Below, in pieces: positions 37,970-45,880 of a stretch of DNA of 64,000 bases. The first letter of the stretch is position 1. Every line of letters starts with the position of its first letter. Below the pieces are notes generated by a model. It had not been told where the DNA came from, searched no databases, and saw only the letters and a list, made by a program, of their open reading frames with translations. Both the position numbers and the translations under genes were made by a program. This DNA is from Muribaculaceae bacterium (GTDB lineage Bacteria; Bacteroidota; Bacteroidia; Bacteroidales; Muribaculaceae). Location: positions 1-64,000 of the forward strand of contig JAFYYG010000050.1 in assembly GCA_017557625.1 (NCBI GenBank), given 5' to 3'.

Positions 37970-38000
37970 CCCCCCTTGAGTGCACCACGCTCAAGGGGGG
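37970..38000 (+). terminator. Terminator hairpin, secA-terminator family
   Basis: CCCCCCTTGAG and CTCAAGGGGGG are perfect 11-bp arms with a 9-base loop, followed by TGTTGTTG. It is nearly the same as the hairpin downstream of secA in the opposite orientation. Confidence 0.7.
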
Positions 38001-38148
38001 TGTTGTTGATGTCAGAGGATGACTATTGCGCATCTATCGAAGTGCAGCATTAGATGCAGTCGCCTGTCACACAGTACCACCCACCGCTTTGCAGCGTGCG
38101 GCACAATGTGTTTCGCACATGTCGAGGCTGTTGTAAAACATAAAAAAA

Positions 38149-38236
38149 CAACTGATTTTTCTGGAAAATCTGAAATCAAGAAAAATAAAATCTTGAAAAA
38201 TCAATTATATATAAAATCAGAAAATTCAGTTGTTTA
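38149..38236. other. Imperfect inverted-repeat element in an AT-rich gap
   Basis: AACAACTGATTTTTCTG near 38149-38165 is matched by CAGAAAATTCAGTTGTTT near 38218-38236, with a nested TCAAGA/TCTTGA hairpin inside. It lies in a 440-base gap (37934-38374) that otherwise contains only the terminator above and the promoter at 38306-38336. A short frame at 38019-38276 has no protein features. It could be a small RNA or a decayed mobile fragment; I cannot tell which. Confidence 0.35.
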
Positions 38237-38305
38237 TATTAAATTCAGCATTTTGACACAGCCTCTTGTTTTTTAGCGGGTTTTGTGTTGTTTTGGTTTT
38301 TTTGT

Positions 38306-38336
38306 TTTGCAGAATTAGAGAAAATTATTAAATTTG
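38306..38336 (+). promoter_or_regulatory. Promoter of the first lipoprotein paralogue
   Basis: TTTG at 38306-38309 and TAAATTTG at 38329-38336 have a 19-base gap; the ATG is 38 bases downstream. Confidence 0.6.
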
Positions 38337-38374
38337 CAAGTCAAATGTTTTTATAACTCTATTTTTTCAAAATC

Positions 38375-39037
38375 ATGAAACGAAACGTTTTTTTATGGAT
38401 TTTAATGCTGGCAATTATTGTTCCTGCGCTGGCGTTGAGTGGCTGCAAGGAGAAGAAAAGCAGTCGCGACAAGGATGATGATAGTAGCTCAAGCAGTTCC
38501 GAAAGTGTTGAGGAAGAGAAAAAAACCGATATTTCGGGCAAATATATGCTTGATGAGGAAAGTGTTAGAATGCTATTTGCTAATGATGCCGAATCAGATA
38601 ATAGTGAAATGAATTTTAGCTGTGAGATGACTTTATATGACGACAATGAGCTTCAACTTACTTTTATGATTGATGCTTCTGAATATATTGAAGATATTGA
38701 AAACACTATGAATTATTATTTTGAAGTGTCGGGAAAGGGAATTTGGGAATATGACAAGAAAGATAGAATACTTACCACAGATATAAGGACTGCTGATATT
38801 TCTGATTTTACAGTCTCTTTTTTAGAAGATAATGAGCTGACCGATGCTTTTATTGCAGAATGTGGCGGTATGGATGGAGTGGAGAAAACTATGAAAGAAG
38901 CTGTCAATGAGGGCTTTCCTCCCAATGAGATTTGCGTAGAACAAGAGTTCAGAATCACTGAATTAACCGACGATGGCTTCTATGCCAAGACAACATCTGG
39001 AAAGATACAGAAGGTGAGATTCGTCAAGGTTGATTAG
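38375..39037 (+). CDS. Lipoprotein, paralogue of the 39140-39850 gene
   Basis: The lipobox LALSGC ends at Cys24, followed by a Lys/Asp/Ser-rich linker (about 25-52) and a domain starting DISGKYMLDEESVRMLF. The order of motifs (ISGxYxLDxES, then a strand set with SxYIxDIxNT, then FKxTxLxxDGF-xxK) matches the convergent neighbour, though identity is modest. Family not recognised. It probably sits on the outer or inner membrane. The two genes point at each other around a shared terminator. Confidence 0.65.
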   Translation: MKRNVFLWILMLAIIVPALALSGCKEKKSSRDKDDDSSSSSSESVEEEKKTDISGKYMLDEESVRMLFANDAESDNSEMNFSCEMTLYDDNELQLTFMIDASEYIEDIENTMNYYFEVSGKGIWEYDKKDRILTTDIRTADISDFTVSFLEDNELTDAFIAECGGMDGVEKTMKEAVNEGFPPNEICVEQEFRITELTDDGFYAKTTSGKIQKVRFVKVD

Positions 39038-39060
39038 CGTGCTAGGTGGTAATAAGCATA

Positions 39061-39101
39061 AATCACCCCAAGAGCATTGCAACAGGCACTTGGGGTGATT
39101 T
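39061..39101. terminator. Bidirectional terminator between the lipoprotein genes
   Basis: AATCACCCCAAG (39061-39072) and CTTGGGGTGATT (39089-39100) form a perfect 12-bp stem with A runs before and T runs after, so it can act in both directions. Confidence 0.88.
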
Positions 39102-39139
39102 TTATGAGCGATAACTTGTGTCTTATATCTTGGCTGATG

Positions 39140-39850
39140 CTAATAATTTACATTAACCTTCTCAAACTTAATTCTCTTTTCGCTGTCAAGAGGTTTGATT
39201 GTGAAACCGTCGGGCTGGAGTCGTGTCACTTTAAAAACTTGAGTGCCTTTAACTTTCTTCATTTCATTTTCAATATTCATCTCTTCCATAAGTTGCTGCT
39301 TCATAGCCTCTTCACCACCCAGTTGTCTTCTAATTTCTTTGGTTGTAGCATCTTCTTTGGCAAAACTGAAATTCATATCATTGATTTTTAGGTTGTCAAT
39401 AGAGACGGTGAGTTGCTTGTTGTCTTGGTCATGATACCATTTTCCATCAATGCCAATAATCATTTTCATTTTCAGTGTGTTACGAATATCTTTAATATAA
39501 AGAGAAGCATTATAAACCATTTGAATGTCAAGAGCATCGTCATCGTTGAAGTTGAAGCTTGTTAAAATGTCAACACTGCCTCCTTGGTCCTTAGCTGCCT
39601 TTTCAATGTCTTCTCCGAAAAATGCCTCGTAGCTCTCTTTGTCGAGATTGTATTCTCCCGAAATGAGTTTCTTCTTCTCTTTTTTACTGTCGGAGTCATC
39701 ATCACTTTCCACTTTTTCAGACTTCTTGCTGTCGGATGACTCATCGTCGTCATCATCACCGCCGCGGTGGTGTTTCTTTTCGCAGCTGATAGCTATCATC
39801 GGAACAATGAGAACTATCATCAAAATCCATAATAATCGATTTTTTTTCAT
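39140..39850 (-). CDS. Lipoprotein, paralogue of the 38375-39037 gene
   Basis: The N-terminus MKKNRLLWILMIVLIVPMIA then SCEKK gives a lipobox Cys at about 23. It is followed by a very acidic Asp/Ser/Lys linker (about 28-62) and a domain beginning LISGEYNLDKESYEAFFG, with SLYIKDIRNTLKMKM and FKVTRLQPDGFTIK matching the positions of SEYIEDIENTMNYYF and FRITELTDDGFYAK in its convergent partner. Function unknown. Confidence 0.65.
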   Translation of the reverse strand: MKKNRLLWILMIVLIVPMIAISCEKKHHRGGDDDDDESSDSKKSEKVESDDDSDSKKEKKKLISGEYNLDKESYEAFFGEDIEKAAKDQGGSVDILTSFNFNDDDALDIQMVYNASLYIKDIRNTLKMKMIIGIDGKWYHDQDNKQLTVSIDNLKINDMNFSFAKEDATTKEIRRQLGGEEAMKQQLMEEMNIENEMKKVKGTQVFKVTRLQPDGFTIKPLDSEKRIKFEKVNVNY

Positions 39851-39888
39851 GTTACCTGTAAATTTAGTATGTTAAACAATATATTATT

Positions 39889-41172
39889 CTATATTAAGTT
39901 GCAGGAATAAATCTTGGCAATGCCGTCGATGAAGGCATTCAGCTCATATTGGCAGAAGTCGCCGGTCCGCGCTATGTCGCCCGTCTCGTAGAAGCCTCTT
40001 GCCCTGCACGCGCCGCCGCAGATGTAGCGAATGGCGCACCGCCGGCATTTGCCTATGTTGTCAACCGAGAGGCTGGCGCATCGTTTCAGCGCCTCGCTGT
40101 TGCGGTAGATGTCTATAACACTTTTCTCATGCACATTGCCGGCGAAAAAATGCTCGTTGTGCAGCAACTGGCAGGGATACACGTCGCCTGTGGGTGAGAT
40201 GCTTATCTCGTTGTCACCGATGGCGCATTTCACGTTCTTGTGCTGCCGTGACATATCGAGCGACGACTCACAGTAGCTCAACGGATTAACGCCGAAGGCG
40301 TTTGTCAATGCCCAATAGTATTGCTCTCCGGTGATTGACAGCTCATCATTGGCGAGGTCGCTCACGGGGAACAGCGGGGCGAAGTTGAGTCGGGAACCGA
40401 ATTTTTTAGACATAGGTTCTACCTGGTCGATGTTCAGGCGCGTGACGGTCATCGACAGGGTGTAGTCAATCTCATTCTTGTCGAGCAGTTCAACTGCCCT
40501 CATCACTTTGTGGAAGTTGTCGCCACGCGTCAGGCTGTGGGTGGCGGGAGTGGGGCCGTCGATGCTCAGCGTCACCAGGTCGAAGTGCTGCTTTATGAAG
40601 TCGATGTTCTTGTCATTGATAAGCAGCCCGTTAGAGAGCAGGAACAACTCGCATTGCCGCTGCTTGATATGCTCGGCGATGTCTTTCCAGTGGGGATTGA
40701 GCAATGGTTCACCGCCAGTGATGGTGAAGGTGATGTTGCTGGAAAGGGAGCACAAATCATCTATAATATGTCGGTATTCATCAACGGTTAGCGGCGCATA
40801 CTTGTTCTCCACCCGCTCAGCGGCGTAGCAGTACTTGCAGTTAAGATTGCAGAGGCTTGACAGAGACAGATGCACGCTGTGCAGACTGTTGTCGCGCTGG
40901 TGCTCGGGTGGCTCTATGTTTCCCAGGACACCTGATTCCTCGACATGAGCGCAGAAATCGAGCACCTGCTGGCGCTTGTCTTCGCCGAGAACCTGGACCG
41001 CCGCGTCGGCGATGTCGTCAAACGTGTTGGTTCCGTCAAAAAGCGACATGATAAGATGCCCCAATTGGTTTGTCACCAGCCATGCCGGTATATTGGGGTT
41101 GATGTAGATGACCTTGTCGTCGCGTGTAAATACCTCTACATCGTGGGGCAATTTATATCGAGTGTCGCTCAT
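39889..41172 (-). CDS. Radical SAM/SPASM peptide-modifying enzyme with PqqD-like domain
   Basis: Residues 1-85 look like a PqqD-type peptide-recognition domain (LPHDVEVF...LFDGTNTFDDIADAAVQVL). The radical SAM domain has CNLNCKYC (Cys108, 112, 115 bind the SAM [4Fe-4S]) and GGEP at 153-156. The SPASM tail has Cys316, 334, 376, 379, 385, 389 and 407 in the usual spacing for two auxiliary clusters. Enzymes of this build make thioether or C-C crosslinks in RiPP precursors. The gene begins 30 bases after the Cys-rich repeat protein on the same strand, the obvious candidate substrate. Confidence 0.88.
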   Translation of the reverse strand: MSDTRYKLPHDVEVFTRDDKVIYINPNIPAWLVTNQLGHLIMSLFDGTNTFDDIADAAVQVLGEDKRQQVLDFCAHVEESGVLGNIEPPEHQRDNSLHSVHLSLSSLCNLNCKYCYAAERVENKYAPLTVDEYRHIIDDLCSLSSNITFTITGGEPLLNPHWKDIAEHIKQRQCELFLLSNGLLINDKNIDFIKQHFDLVTLSIDGPTPATHSLTRGDNFHKVMRAVELLDKNEIDYTLSMTVTRLNIDQVEPMSKKFGSRLNFAPLFPVSDLANDELSITGEQYYWALTNAFGVNPLSYCESSLDMSRQHKNVKCAIGDNEISISPTGDVYPCQLLHNEHFFAGNVHEKSVIDIYRNSEALKRCASLSVDNIGKCRRCAIRYICGGACRARGFYETGDIARTGDFCQYELNAFIDGIAKIYSCNLI

Positions 41173-41202
41173 CAGCTATATTCAGTTATATATCGCTTTT
41201 GG

Positions 41203-41880
41203 TTAGTTGCCGCTGCAGTTATAAGATGAGCCGCACTTGCCGCCACCACCTGCGCATTCGTATGACGATCCGCACTTGCCGTGACCGTCGGAACCTTGAC
41301 CAGCGCAGCTGTATGACGAGCCGCATTTGCCACCACCGCCAGCGCATTCGTATGACGAGCCGCACTTGCCGTGTCCGTTAGAACCTTGTCCGCTGCAGCT
41401 GTAAGAAGAACCGCATTTGCCACCACCGCCAGCGCATTCGTATGACGAGCCGCACTTGCTGCTGCCGCTACTGCTGCCTTGACCTGAACCTTGCCCGGCG
41501 CAGCTGTAGGAAGACCCGCACTTGCCGCCACCGCCCGAGCACTCGTAGGACGAGCCACACCTGCCTTGACCGCCGGCACCTTGTCCGCTGCAGCTATAGG
41601 ATGAGCCGCATTTGCCGCCACCGCCAGCACACTCGTATGATGAGCCACACTTGCCATTGCCGTTAACACCCTGGCCGCTGCAGCTGTATGACGAACCGCA
41701 TTTTCCGCTTCCTCCAGTGCAGCTATAAGATGATGAACATGCTCCCAGTCCAGAAGGTTCTGTAGCATTGGCGTTAAATGTTTCTTTGCCTCCAAAGAAT
41801 AACGATGGCGACACCACTCCCGCTGCAATAAGTGCCGCGAGTCGCTTGATGAAATCTCTGCGTGACGGGTTCTTGTTCAT
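41203..41880 (-). CDS. Tat-exported Cys-rich repeat peptide, candidate RiPP precursor
   Basis: The N-terminus SRRDFIKRLAALIAAG is a twin-arginine signal (Arg7-Arg8). From residue 47 to the end (225) are 12 modules of the type KCGSSYxCxGxG, each with two Cys spaced C-x5-C (24 Cys in all). Modules alternate KCGSSYSC plus a Gly/Gln/Asn-rich spacer (17 aa) with KCGSSYECAGGGG (13 aa), so the true unit is a 30-aa dimer; module 6 has a longer spacer. The open frame runs to 41970, but the promoter at 41909-41916 and the Tat motif fix the start at 41880. I know of no named family with this repeat. Modification by the adjacent radical SAM enzyme is inferred from position. Confidence 0.85.
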   Translation of the reverse strand: MNKNPSRRDFIKRLAALIAAGVVSPSLFFGGKETFNANATEPSGLGACSSSYSCTGGSGKCGSSYSCSGQGVNGNGKCGSSYECAGGGGKCGSSYSCSGQGAGGQGRCGSSYECSGGGGKCGSSYSCAGQGSGQGSSSGSSKCGSSYECAGGGGKCGSSYSCSGQGSNGHGKCGSSYECAGGGGKCGSSYSCAGQGSDGHGKCGSSYECAGGGGKCGSSYNCSGN

Positions 41881-41908
41881 AAATCCAATATTTAGTATAA
41901 TAATTTTG

Positions 41909-41947
41909 CAAATATAATAAGAACGATTGAAATTTTTACTATTTTTG
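41909..41947. promoter_or_regulatory. Divergent promoters: RiPP operon (-) and esterase (+)
   Basis: The minus strand reads TATATTTG at 41916-41909, giving a leader of about 23 bases for the Cys-rich peptide. The plus strand reads TATTTTTG at 41940-41947, about 22 bases before the esterase ATG. The two -7 boxes lie 23 bases apart, so the units may influence each other. Confidence 0.5.
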
Positions 41948-41968
41948 CAACAAAAAATATAAAAAGTC

Positions 41969-42892
41969 ATGAAAATTAATGCAATGTTGATAGTGTTGGC
42001 GATGATGTGCAGCTTTGTGCCAATATTGGCGCAGGAGCCAATCGAAGCACCGCAGCAGGTGAGAGCGGGACGTCTAGAATTTTTTCCGCAGTTTAAGTCA
42101 CAATTTGTTGAGGCGCGAAACGTAACGGTGTGGCTTCCTGATGGATATGTGGTTGGCGAGCCATGTGATGTGCTCTATATGCACGACGGCCAGATGCTCT
42201 TTGATGCCACCACCACGTGGAACAAGCAGGAGTGGAAGGTCGATGAGGTGATGGGACGGCTCATCACCGAGGACAAAGTGAGGCGATGCATAGTGGTAGG
42301 CGTTGATAACACCAAGAACCGTCTCAACGACTATTTCCCCACTAAATGCTATGAGTATGTGCCTGAGGAGCTGCGCAAGGACGTTGACGTGAGCGTCTAT
42401 AAGGGCGACGAGTATCTGCGCTTCCTCGTTGAGGAGGTGAAGCCCTTTATTGACAACCGCTACAAGCCGTTGACCACGCGCGAGCACACCTTCGTGATGG
42501 GATCGAGCATGGGCGGACTCATCTCGATGTATGCACTGTGCGAGTATCCGCAGGTGTTTGGCGGCGCGGTGTGCATGTCCACCCACCTGTCGATGAATTT
42601 CTTTAACCCAAAGTTCAACAGCGAGGCATGGGCGAAAGGCTTCCGCGACTATGTTAAAGCCAAACTACCGGCAGCCAATACACGCCTCATTTATATGGAC
42701 CGCGGTGATGTGGAGCTTGATGGCACCTATGGCACATATCAATACTCTATGGACAAGATGCTACAAGGGTTGGGATGGGATAGCGACCACTTTGAGAGCC
42801 TTATCTTTGAGGGGCATCAGCACATGGAAATATACTGGGCACAGCGACTCAATTACCCGCTGATGTTTATCTTGTCAGCTAAGAACAAATAA
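41969..42892 (+). CDS. Exported alpha/beta-hydrolase (esterase D family)
   Basis: A signal peptide (to about 21, LA-Q) precedes an alpha/beta hydrolase domain: VTVWLPDGY, VLYMHDGQMLFD (oxyanion region, 69-79) and the nucleophile elbow GSSMGG (178-183, Ser180). A His in EGHQHMEIYW near the C-terminus is the likely triad base. Related to Fes/IroE and feruloyl-type esterases; substrate unknown. Divergent from the Cys-rich peptide gene. Confidence 0.85.
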   Translation: MKINAMLIVLAMMCSFVPILAQEPIEAPQQVRAGRLEFFPQFKSQFVEARNVTVWLPDGYVVGEPCDVLYMHDGQMLFDATTTWNKQEWKVDEVMGRLITEDKVRRCIVVGVDNTKNRLNDYFPTKCYEYVPEELRKDVDVSVYKGDEYLRFLVEEVKPFIDNRYKPLTTREHTFVMGSSMGGLISMYALCEYPQVFGGAVCMSTHLSMNFFNPKFNSEAWAKGFRDYVKAKLPAANTRLIYMDRGDVELDGTYGTYQYSMDKMLQGLGWDSDHFESLIFEGHQHMEIYWAQRLNYPLMFILSAKNK

Positions 42893-42916
42893 CTATTTAC
42901 TCTGAACTAACTAACC

Positions 42917-43675
42917 ATGCGTTATTTCCTGAAAATATCCTTTCAGGGTGCCGCCTATCACGGTTGGCAGATCCAACCCAATGATGTAAGTGTACAAGAG
43001 ACCATCGAGAAGGCTCTTGCGATGGTGCTTCGTCACGACACACCTATTACCGGAGCAGGGCGCACCGATGCCGGCGTGAACGCTGCAACCATGTATGCCC
43101 ACTTCGACACTGAGCAACCCATCGCCAACCCCTCGCTGCTGGTGCGCAGCCTTAACGGCATCTTGCCCCAAGACATCGCCATTCATGAGGTGATAGCGGT
43201 GCATGACACTGCTCATGCGCGTTTCGACGCCACAAGCCGCACCTACAAGTATTTCGCCCATACTGGCAAGTCACCGCTGCTGTGCTCACAGAGCTGGCAG
43301 TGTCGTCCAAGCCTTGACTTCGAGCTGATGAACGAGGCGGCGCAGCACCTTATGGACTATGAGGACTTCACTTCGTTCAGTAAACTTCACACTGATGTCA
43401 AGACCAACATCTGCCACATTACCGAGGCGCAATGGTCGCGTTGCGGAGGCCTTGATGCTAATGTGGAGCAATGGGTGTTTACTATCACCGCCGACCGCTT
43501 CTTGCGCAACATGGTGCGAGCGATAGTGGGCACACTGGTTGATGTGGGCAACCACAAAATCACGGTTGAGGACTTCTGCCGCATCATTGAGAAAAAAGAC
43601 CGCTGCGCCGCCGGCACCTCTATGCCTGCCCACGCCCTGTTTCTGTGGGATGTGAAATATGACTGGATGGAATAA
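42917..43675 (+). CDS. truA: tRNA pseudouridine(38-40) synthase
   Basis: TruA modifies positions 38-40 in the anticodon arm. The catalytic motif GAGRTDAGVNA contains Asp51; YHGWQIQP near 14-21 and FLRNMVRAIVGTLVDVG are family motifs. Length 252 aa is normal. Confidence 0.95.
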   Translation: MRYFLKISFQGAAYHGWQIQPNDVSVQETIEKALAMVLRHDTPITGAGRTDAGVNAATMYAHFDTEQPIANPSLLVRSLNGILPQDIAIHEVIAVHDTAHARFDATSRTYKYFAHTGKSPLLCSQSWQCRPSLDFELMNEAAQHLMDYEDFTSFSKLHTDVKTNICHITEAQWSRCGGLDANVEQWVFTITADRFLRNMVRAIVGTLVDVGNHKITVEDFCRIIEKKDRCAAGTSMPAHALFLWDVKYDWME

Positions 43676-43727
43676 GATGCCCATTATTTGCGGTGATTGC
43701 CGTTGAATACTTTTTGTATAATAATTA

Positions 43728-43764
43728 AAAATGGACGGGCTCAGACCTGCCCATTTGTTTTTTT
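43728..43764 (+). terminator. Terminator of truA
   Basis: AAATGGACGGGC and GCCCATTT pair imperfectly around a TCAGACCT loop, followed by GTTTTTTT. The gap to the first FHA gene also contains a TAAATTTG -7-like box at 43801-43808. Confidence 0.7.
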
Positions 43765-43926
43765 AATATAATTTATTATTAATATTTAAATTATTATTAT
43801 TAAATTTGTGGAGTTTTTGCAAAAAATGGTGCATTGATGCTTTTATGACATTAACATTGTGCTAAAGGTTTTGCTTGAAATTAACCCATAACAGATTAAG
43901 CTAATTTAAAACAAAAATATCATATA

Positions 43927-44571
43927 ATGAAAACCATAACATTAGGAAAAGCAGGCGATCAGCCATTTAAAATCAAGGGTATTGGAGTTAGCAAATATCA
44001 TGCAACAGTAACCATTGATGACTATGGCCGTTGGATTCTTGCCGATAACAACTCGACAAACGGTACTTTTGTGCGTAATGAGTTATCTGGTGAATTTATG
44101 AGAGTGGGGCCGCAAGGAATGCAGATTTCAGAGATGTCGTTTATCGTCCTTGCTGCCGATAATTCGGCAGGTTGCTGCTTTTATGCCAAGCAACTCATCA
44201 ACCCTGGCGACTATGTTGACGAGCATCTTTACATGCGCAACAAAAAACTCGAGTTTGACCAGGAAGAAGAAAATGTTACCAAACGTGCCAAATTGGTGAG
44301 AGTAGGAATTTTCACCATTATGCTTATTTTTACAATTGGCACTATTTTTTGGCAGATAGCAGATCCTAAATCCACAGGAATGATGTTTACAATCTATCGT
44401 GCACTGTCACTCTTGACAATGGGTGCCAGCACATTCTATGATGCTCAAAGCAAGCGCGCAAAGATTATCAAGCGTCGCAAGAAATTCTGCCAGTGTCCAA
44501 ATCCCGAATGTGACTATAAGCTCACTCCCGATGCTATAGAAAACTTGAAGTGCCCTAAGTGTGGTAAATAG
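43927..44571 (+). CDS. FHA domain protein with membrane helices and zinc ribbon (1)
   Basis: An N-terminal FHA domain (about 1-100) shows GVSKYHATV (Ser22, His25) and NNSTNGTFVR (41-50), the phosphothreonine-binding loops; the first strands are shortened and the usual Arg before Ser-x-x-His is missing. Two membrane helices follow (about 124-145 and 152-172), then a C-terminal zinc ribbon with CPNPEC and CPKC. FHA domains bind phosphothreonine, so a partner of the Ser/Thr kinase at 54.6 kb is likely. The next gene is a tandem duplicate. Confidence 0.85.
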   Translation: MKTITLGKAGDQPFKIKGIGVSKYHATVTIDDYGRWILADNNSTNGTFVRNELSGEFMRVGPQGMQISEMSFIVLAADNSAGCCFYAKQLINPGDYVDEHLYMRNKKLEFDQEEENVTKRAKLVRVGIFTIMLIFTIGTIFWQIADPKSTGMMFTIYRALSLLTMGASTFYDAQSKRAKIIKRRKKFCQCPNPECDYKLTPDAIENLKCPKCGK

Positions 44572-44604
44572 AGTGGCTTTGCCAAGTTGTCACAGTACTG
44601 AAAA

Positions 44605-45258
44605 ATGAAGACTATAACATTAGGTAGAGACGGCGATCAGCCCTTTAAGATCAAGGGGATTGGAGTCAGTCACATTCATGCTACAGTCACCATCGACGAT
44701 TTTGGAAGATGGACACTCGCTGACAACAATTCAGCCAACGGCACTTATGTGCGTGACGAAGTTACTGGTGACCTCATTAGGGTTAGCGACAAAGGCCAAA
44801 CAATTTCCCAGATGTCGTTTGTCGTTCTGGGTTCTGATACAGCAGCAGGTTGCAGTTTCTATGCCAATCAACTCACCAATCCTGGTAACTTTGTTAATGA
44901 GTACTTATATATGCGCAACAAGAAGCTGGAGTTTGACAAAGAAGAAGAAAAAGTTGCTAGGAATGCTAAATGGGTGAGATTGAGCATTTTCATACTAATG
45001 CTACTTTTTACTGTTGGCAGTATTATTTATCAGATTTTTGATGATTCACATGAAAGTATGAACGTTATGTTATGGGGTTTTCGTGGTCTTTCACTCTTGA
45101 CAACGGGTGCGATGACTTTTTACGATGCTCAAGGCAAACGTTCGAAGATTATCAAGAAACGCAATAAGTTTAACCAGTGCCCCAATCCCGAATGTCACCG
45201 CAAGCTTAGTGGCGGCGAGATTGACAACTTGATATGTGGCAGATGCCAGAAGTTATAA
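44605..45258 (+). CDS. FHA domain protein with membrane helices and zinc ribbon (2)
   Basis: Tandem paralogue of the preceding gene: same order of FHA (GVSHIHATV; NNSANGTYVR in place of NNSTNGTFVR), two membrane helices and a zinc ribbon (CPNPEC, CGRC). The first 30 residues are nearly identical (MKTITLG..GDQPFKIKGIGVS), the middle less so. STNG to SANG removes a residue commonly found in FHA loops, so ligand preference may differ. Gap to the preceding gene: 33 bases. Confidence 0.85.
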   Translation: MKTITLGRDGDQPFKIKGIGVSHIHATVTIDDFGRWTLADNNSANGTYVRDEVTGDLIRVSDKGQTISQMSFVVLGSDTAAGCSFYANQLTNPGNFVNEYLYMRNKKLEFDKEEEKVARNAKWVRLSIFILMLLFTVGSIIYQIFDDSHESMNVMLWGFRGLSLLTTGAMTFYDAQGKRSKIIKKRNKFNQCPNPECHRKLSGGEIDNLICGRCQKL

Positions 45259-45313
45259 CAAACGATATGATTATTAACCTAGCTTACACTAAGTGGAGCA
45301 AAAAACAAAAAAT

Positions 45314-45700
45314 ATGGAAACAGAGAAAAAAGATTTATCTCAACTTTCAGAAGCTGACCGTAAGAAATTGGCAGGATTGACAATTAGTGTTGGTGTTGGC
45401 ACCGTTGCGGCTACAGGGGCCACGGTTGGTGCCGTAGTGAGTAACGTCATGAGCTATGATGAAGACACCCAAAGCACCGCCCATGAAGAAGTCATCATCA
45501 CTGAAGACAAAATGGAGATTGATGACGACCCAGTCGTTATCAGTGAAGATGAAATTGGAGTTGACGAAGATGTTTTGGGGGATTCGCTTGATGTCCTTGA
45601 CCAAGATGTCGATATGTATCCAGAGCCTGATGACACCTATATCGACGATATGTCGTTTGATGATGATTTTCTTGATGACTCTATCGATATAGTGATGTGA
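45314..45700 (+). CDS. Acidic glycine-zipper protein (1, short)
   Basis: 128 aa. Residues 20-46 (AGLTISVGVGTVAATGATVG and on) are a small-residue, zipper-like hydrophobic segment, followed by an Asp/Glu-rich tail ending DDSIDIVM. It shares its METxK start, zipper and acidic tail ending in D-I-V-M with the products of 45881-47110 and 48718-49995. The start at 45314 is chosen over an in-frame GTG at 45293 because of the shared METxK start and the shared leader hairpin upstream. Function unknown; it lacks the middle domain of the longer relatives. Confidence 0.7.
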   Translation: METEKKDLSQLSEADRKKLAGLTISVGVGTVAATGATVGAVVSNVMSYDEDTQSTAHEEVIITEDKMEIDDDPVVISEDEIGVDEDVLGDSLDVLDQDVDMYPEPDDTYIDDMSFDDDFLDDSIDIVM

Positions 45701-45732
45701 GATAGTGAATCCACGAAAGACATAAAAATCAT

Positions 45733-45786
45733 TTCGTCATCAAGACCCTGGTATTCGTCACGAAATCCATAGGGTTTCGTCACGAA
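45733..45786 (+). promoter_or_regulatory. Helically phased palindromes, candidate operator
   Basis: TTCGTCACGAA, a perfect palindrome around C, occurs at 45754-45764 and 45776-45786, 22 bases apart, with a half-match TTCGTCA at 45733-45739, 21 bases before. The spacing of about two helical turns and the position 37-70 bases upstream of the -7 box at 45823-45830 suggest a transcription-factor site for the long acidic-protein gene. Confidence 0.45.
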
Positions 45787-45822
45787 AGAGGCAAAAAAAT
45801 TGTATCGGCTTTACCAAAGCAT

Positions 45823-45830
45823 TAATTTTG
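45823..45830 (+). promoter_or_regulatory. -7 box of the acidic protein (2) gene
   Basis: TAATTTTG, 50 bases before the ATG. The leader between them contains ATTAACC and the hairpin GCCTC-ACGAC-GAGGC (45850s), a layout shared by the other acidic-protein genes. Confidence 0.55.
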
Positions 45831-45880
45831 CGATGTAAATATTAACCAAGCCTCACGACGAGGCTATAAATAAATATAAT

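Noticed and set aside
38019-38276. 85-codon frame in the gap before the first lipoprotein
   Set aside because: It crosses an inverted repeat, has no hydrophobic core, signal peptide or promoter, and its second half is low-complexity Lys/Asn/Ile.
41172-41828. 218-codon minus-strand frame overlapping the Cys-rich repeat gene
   Set aside because: Its Ala/Val/Thr repeats mirror the KCGSSY DNA repeat in another frame; the Tat signal and the regular Cys pattern belong to the other frame.
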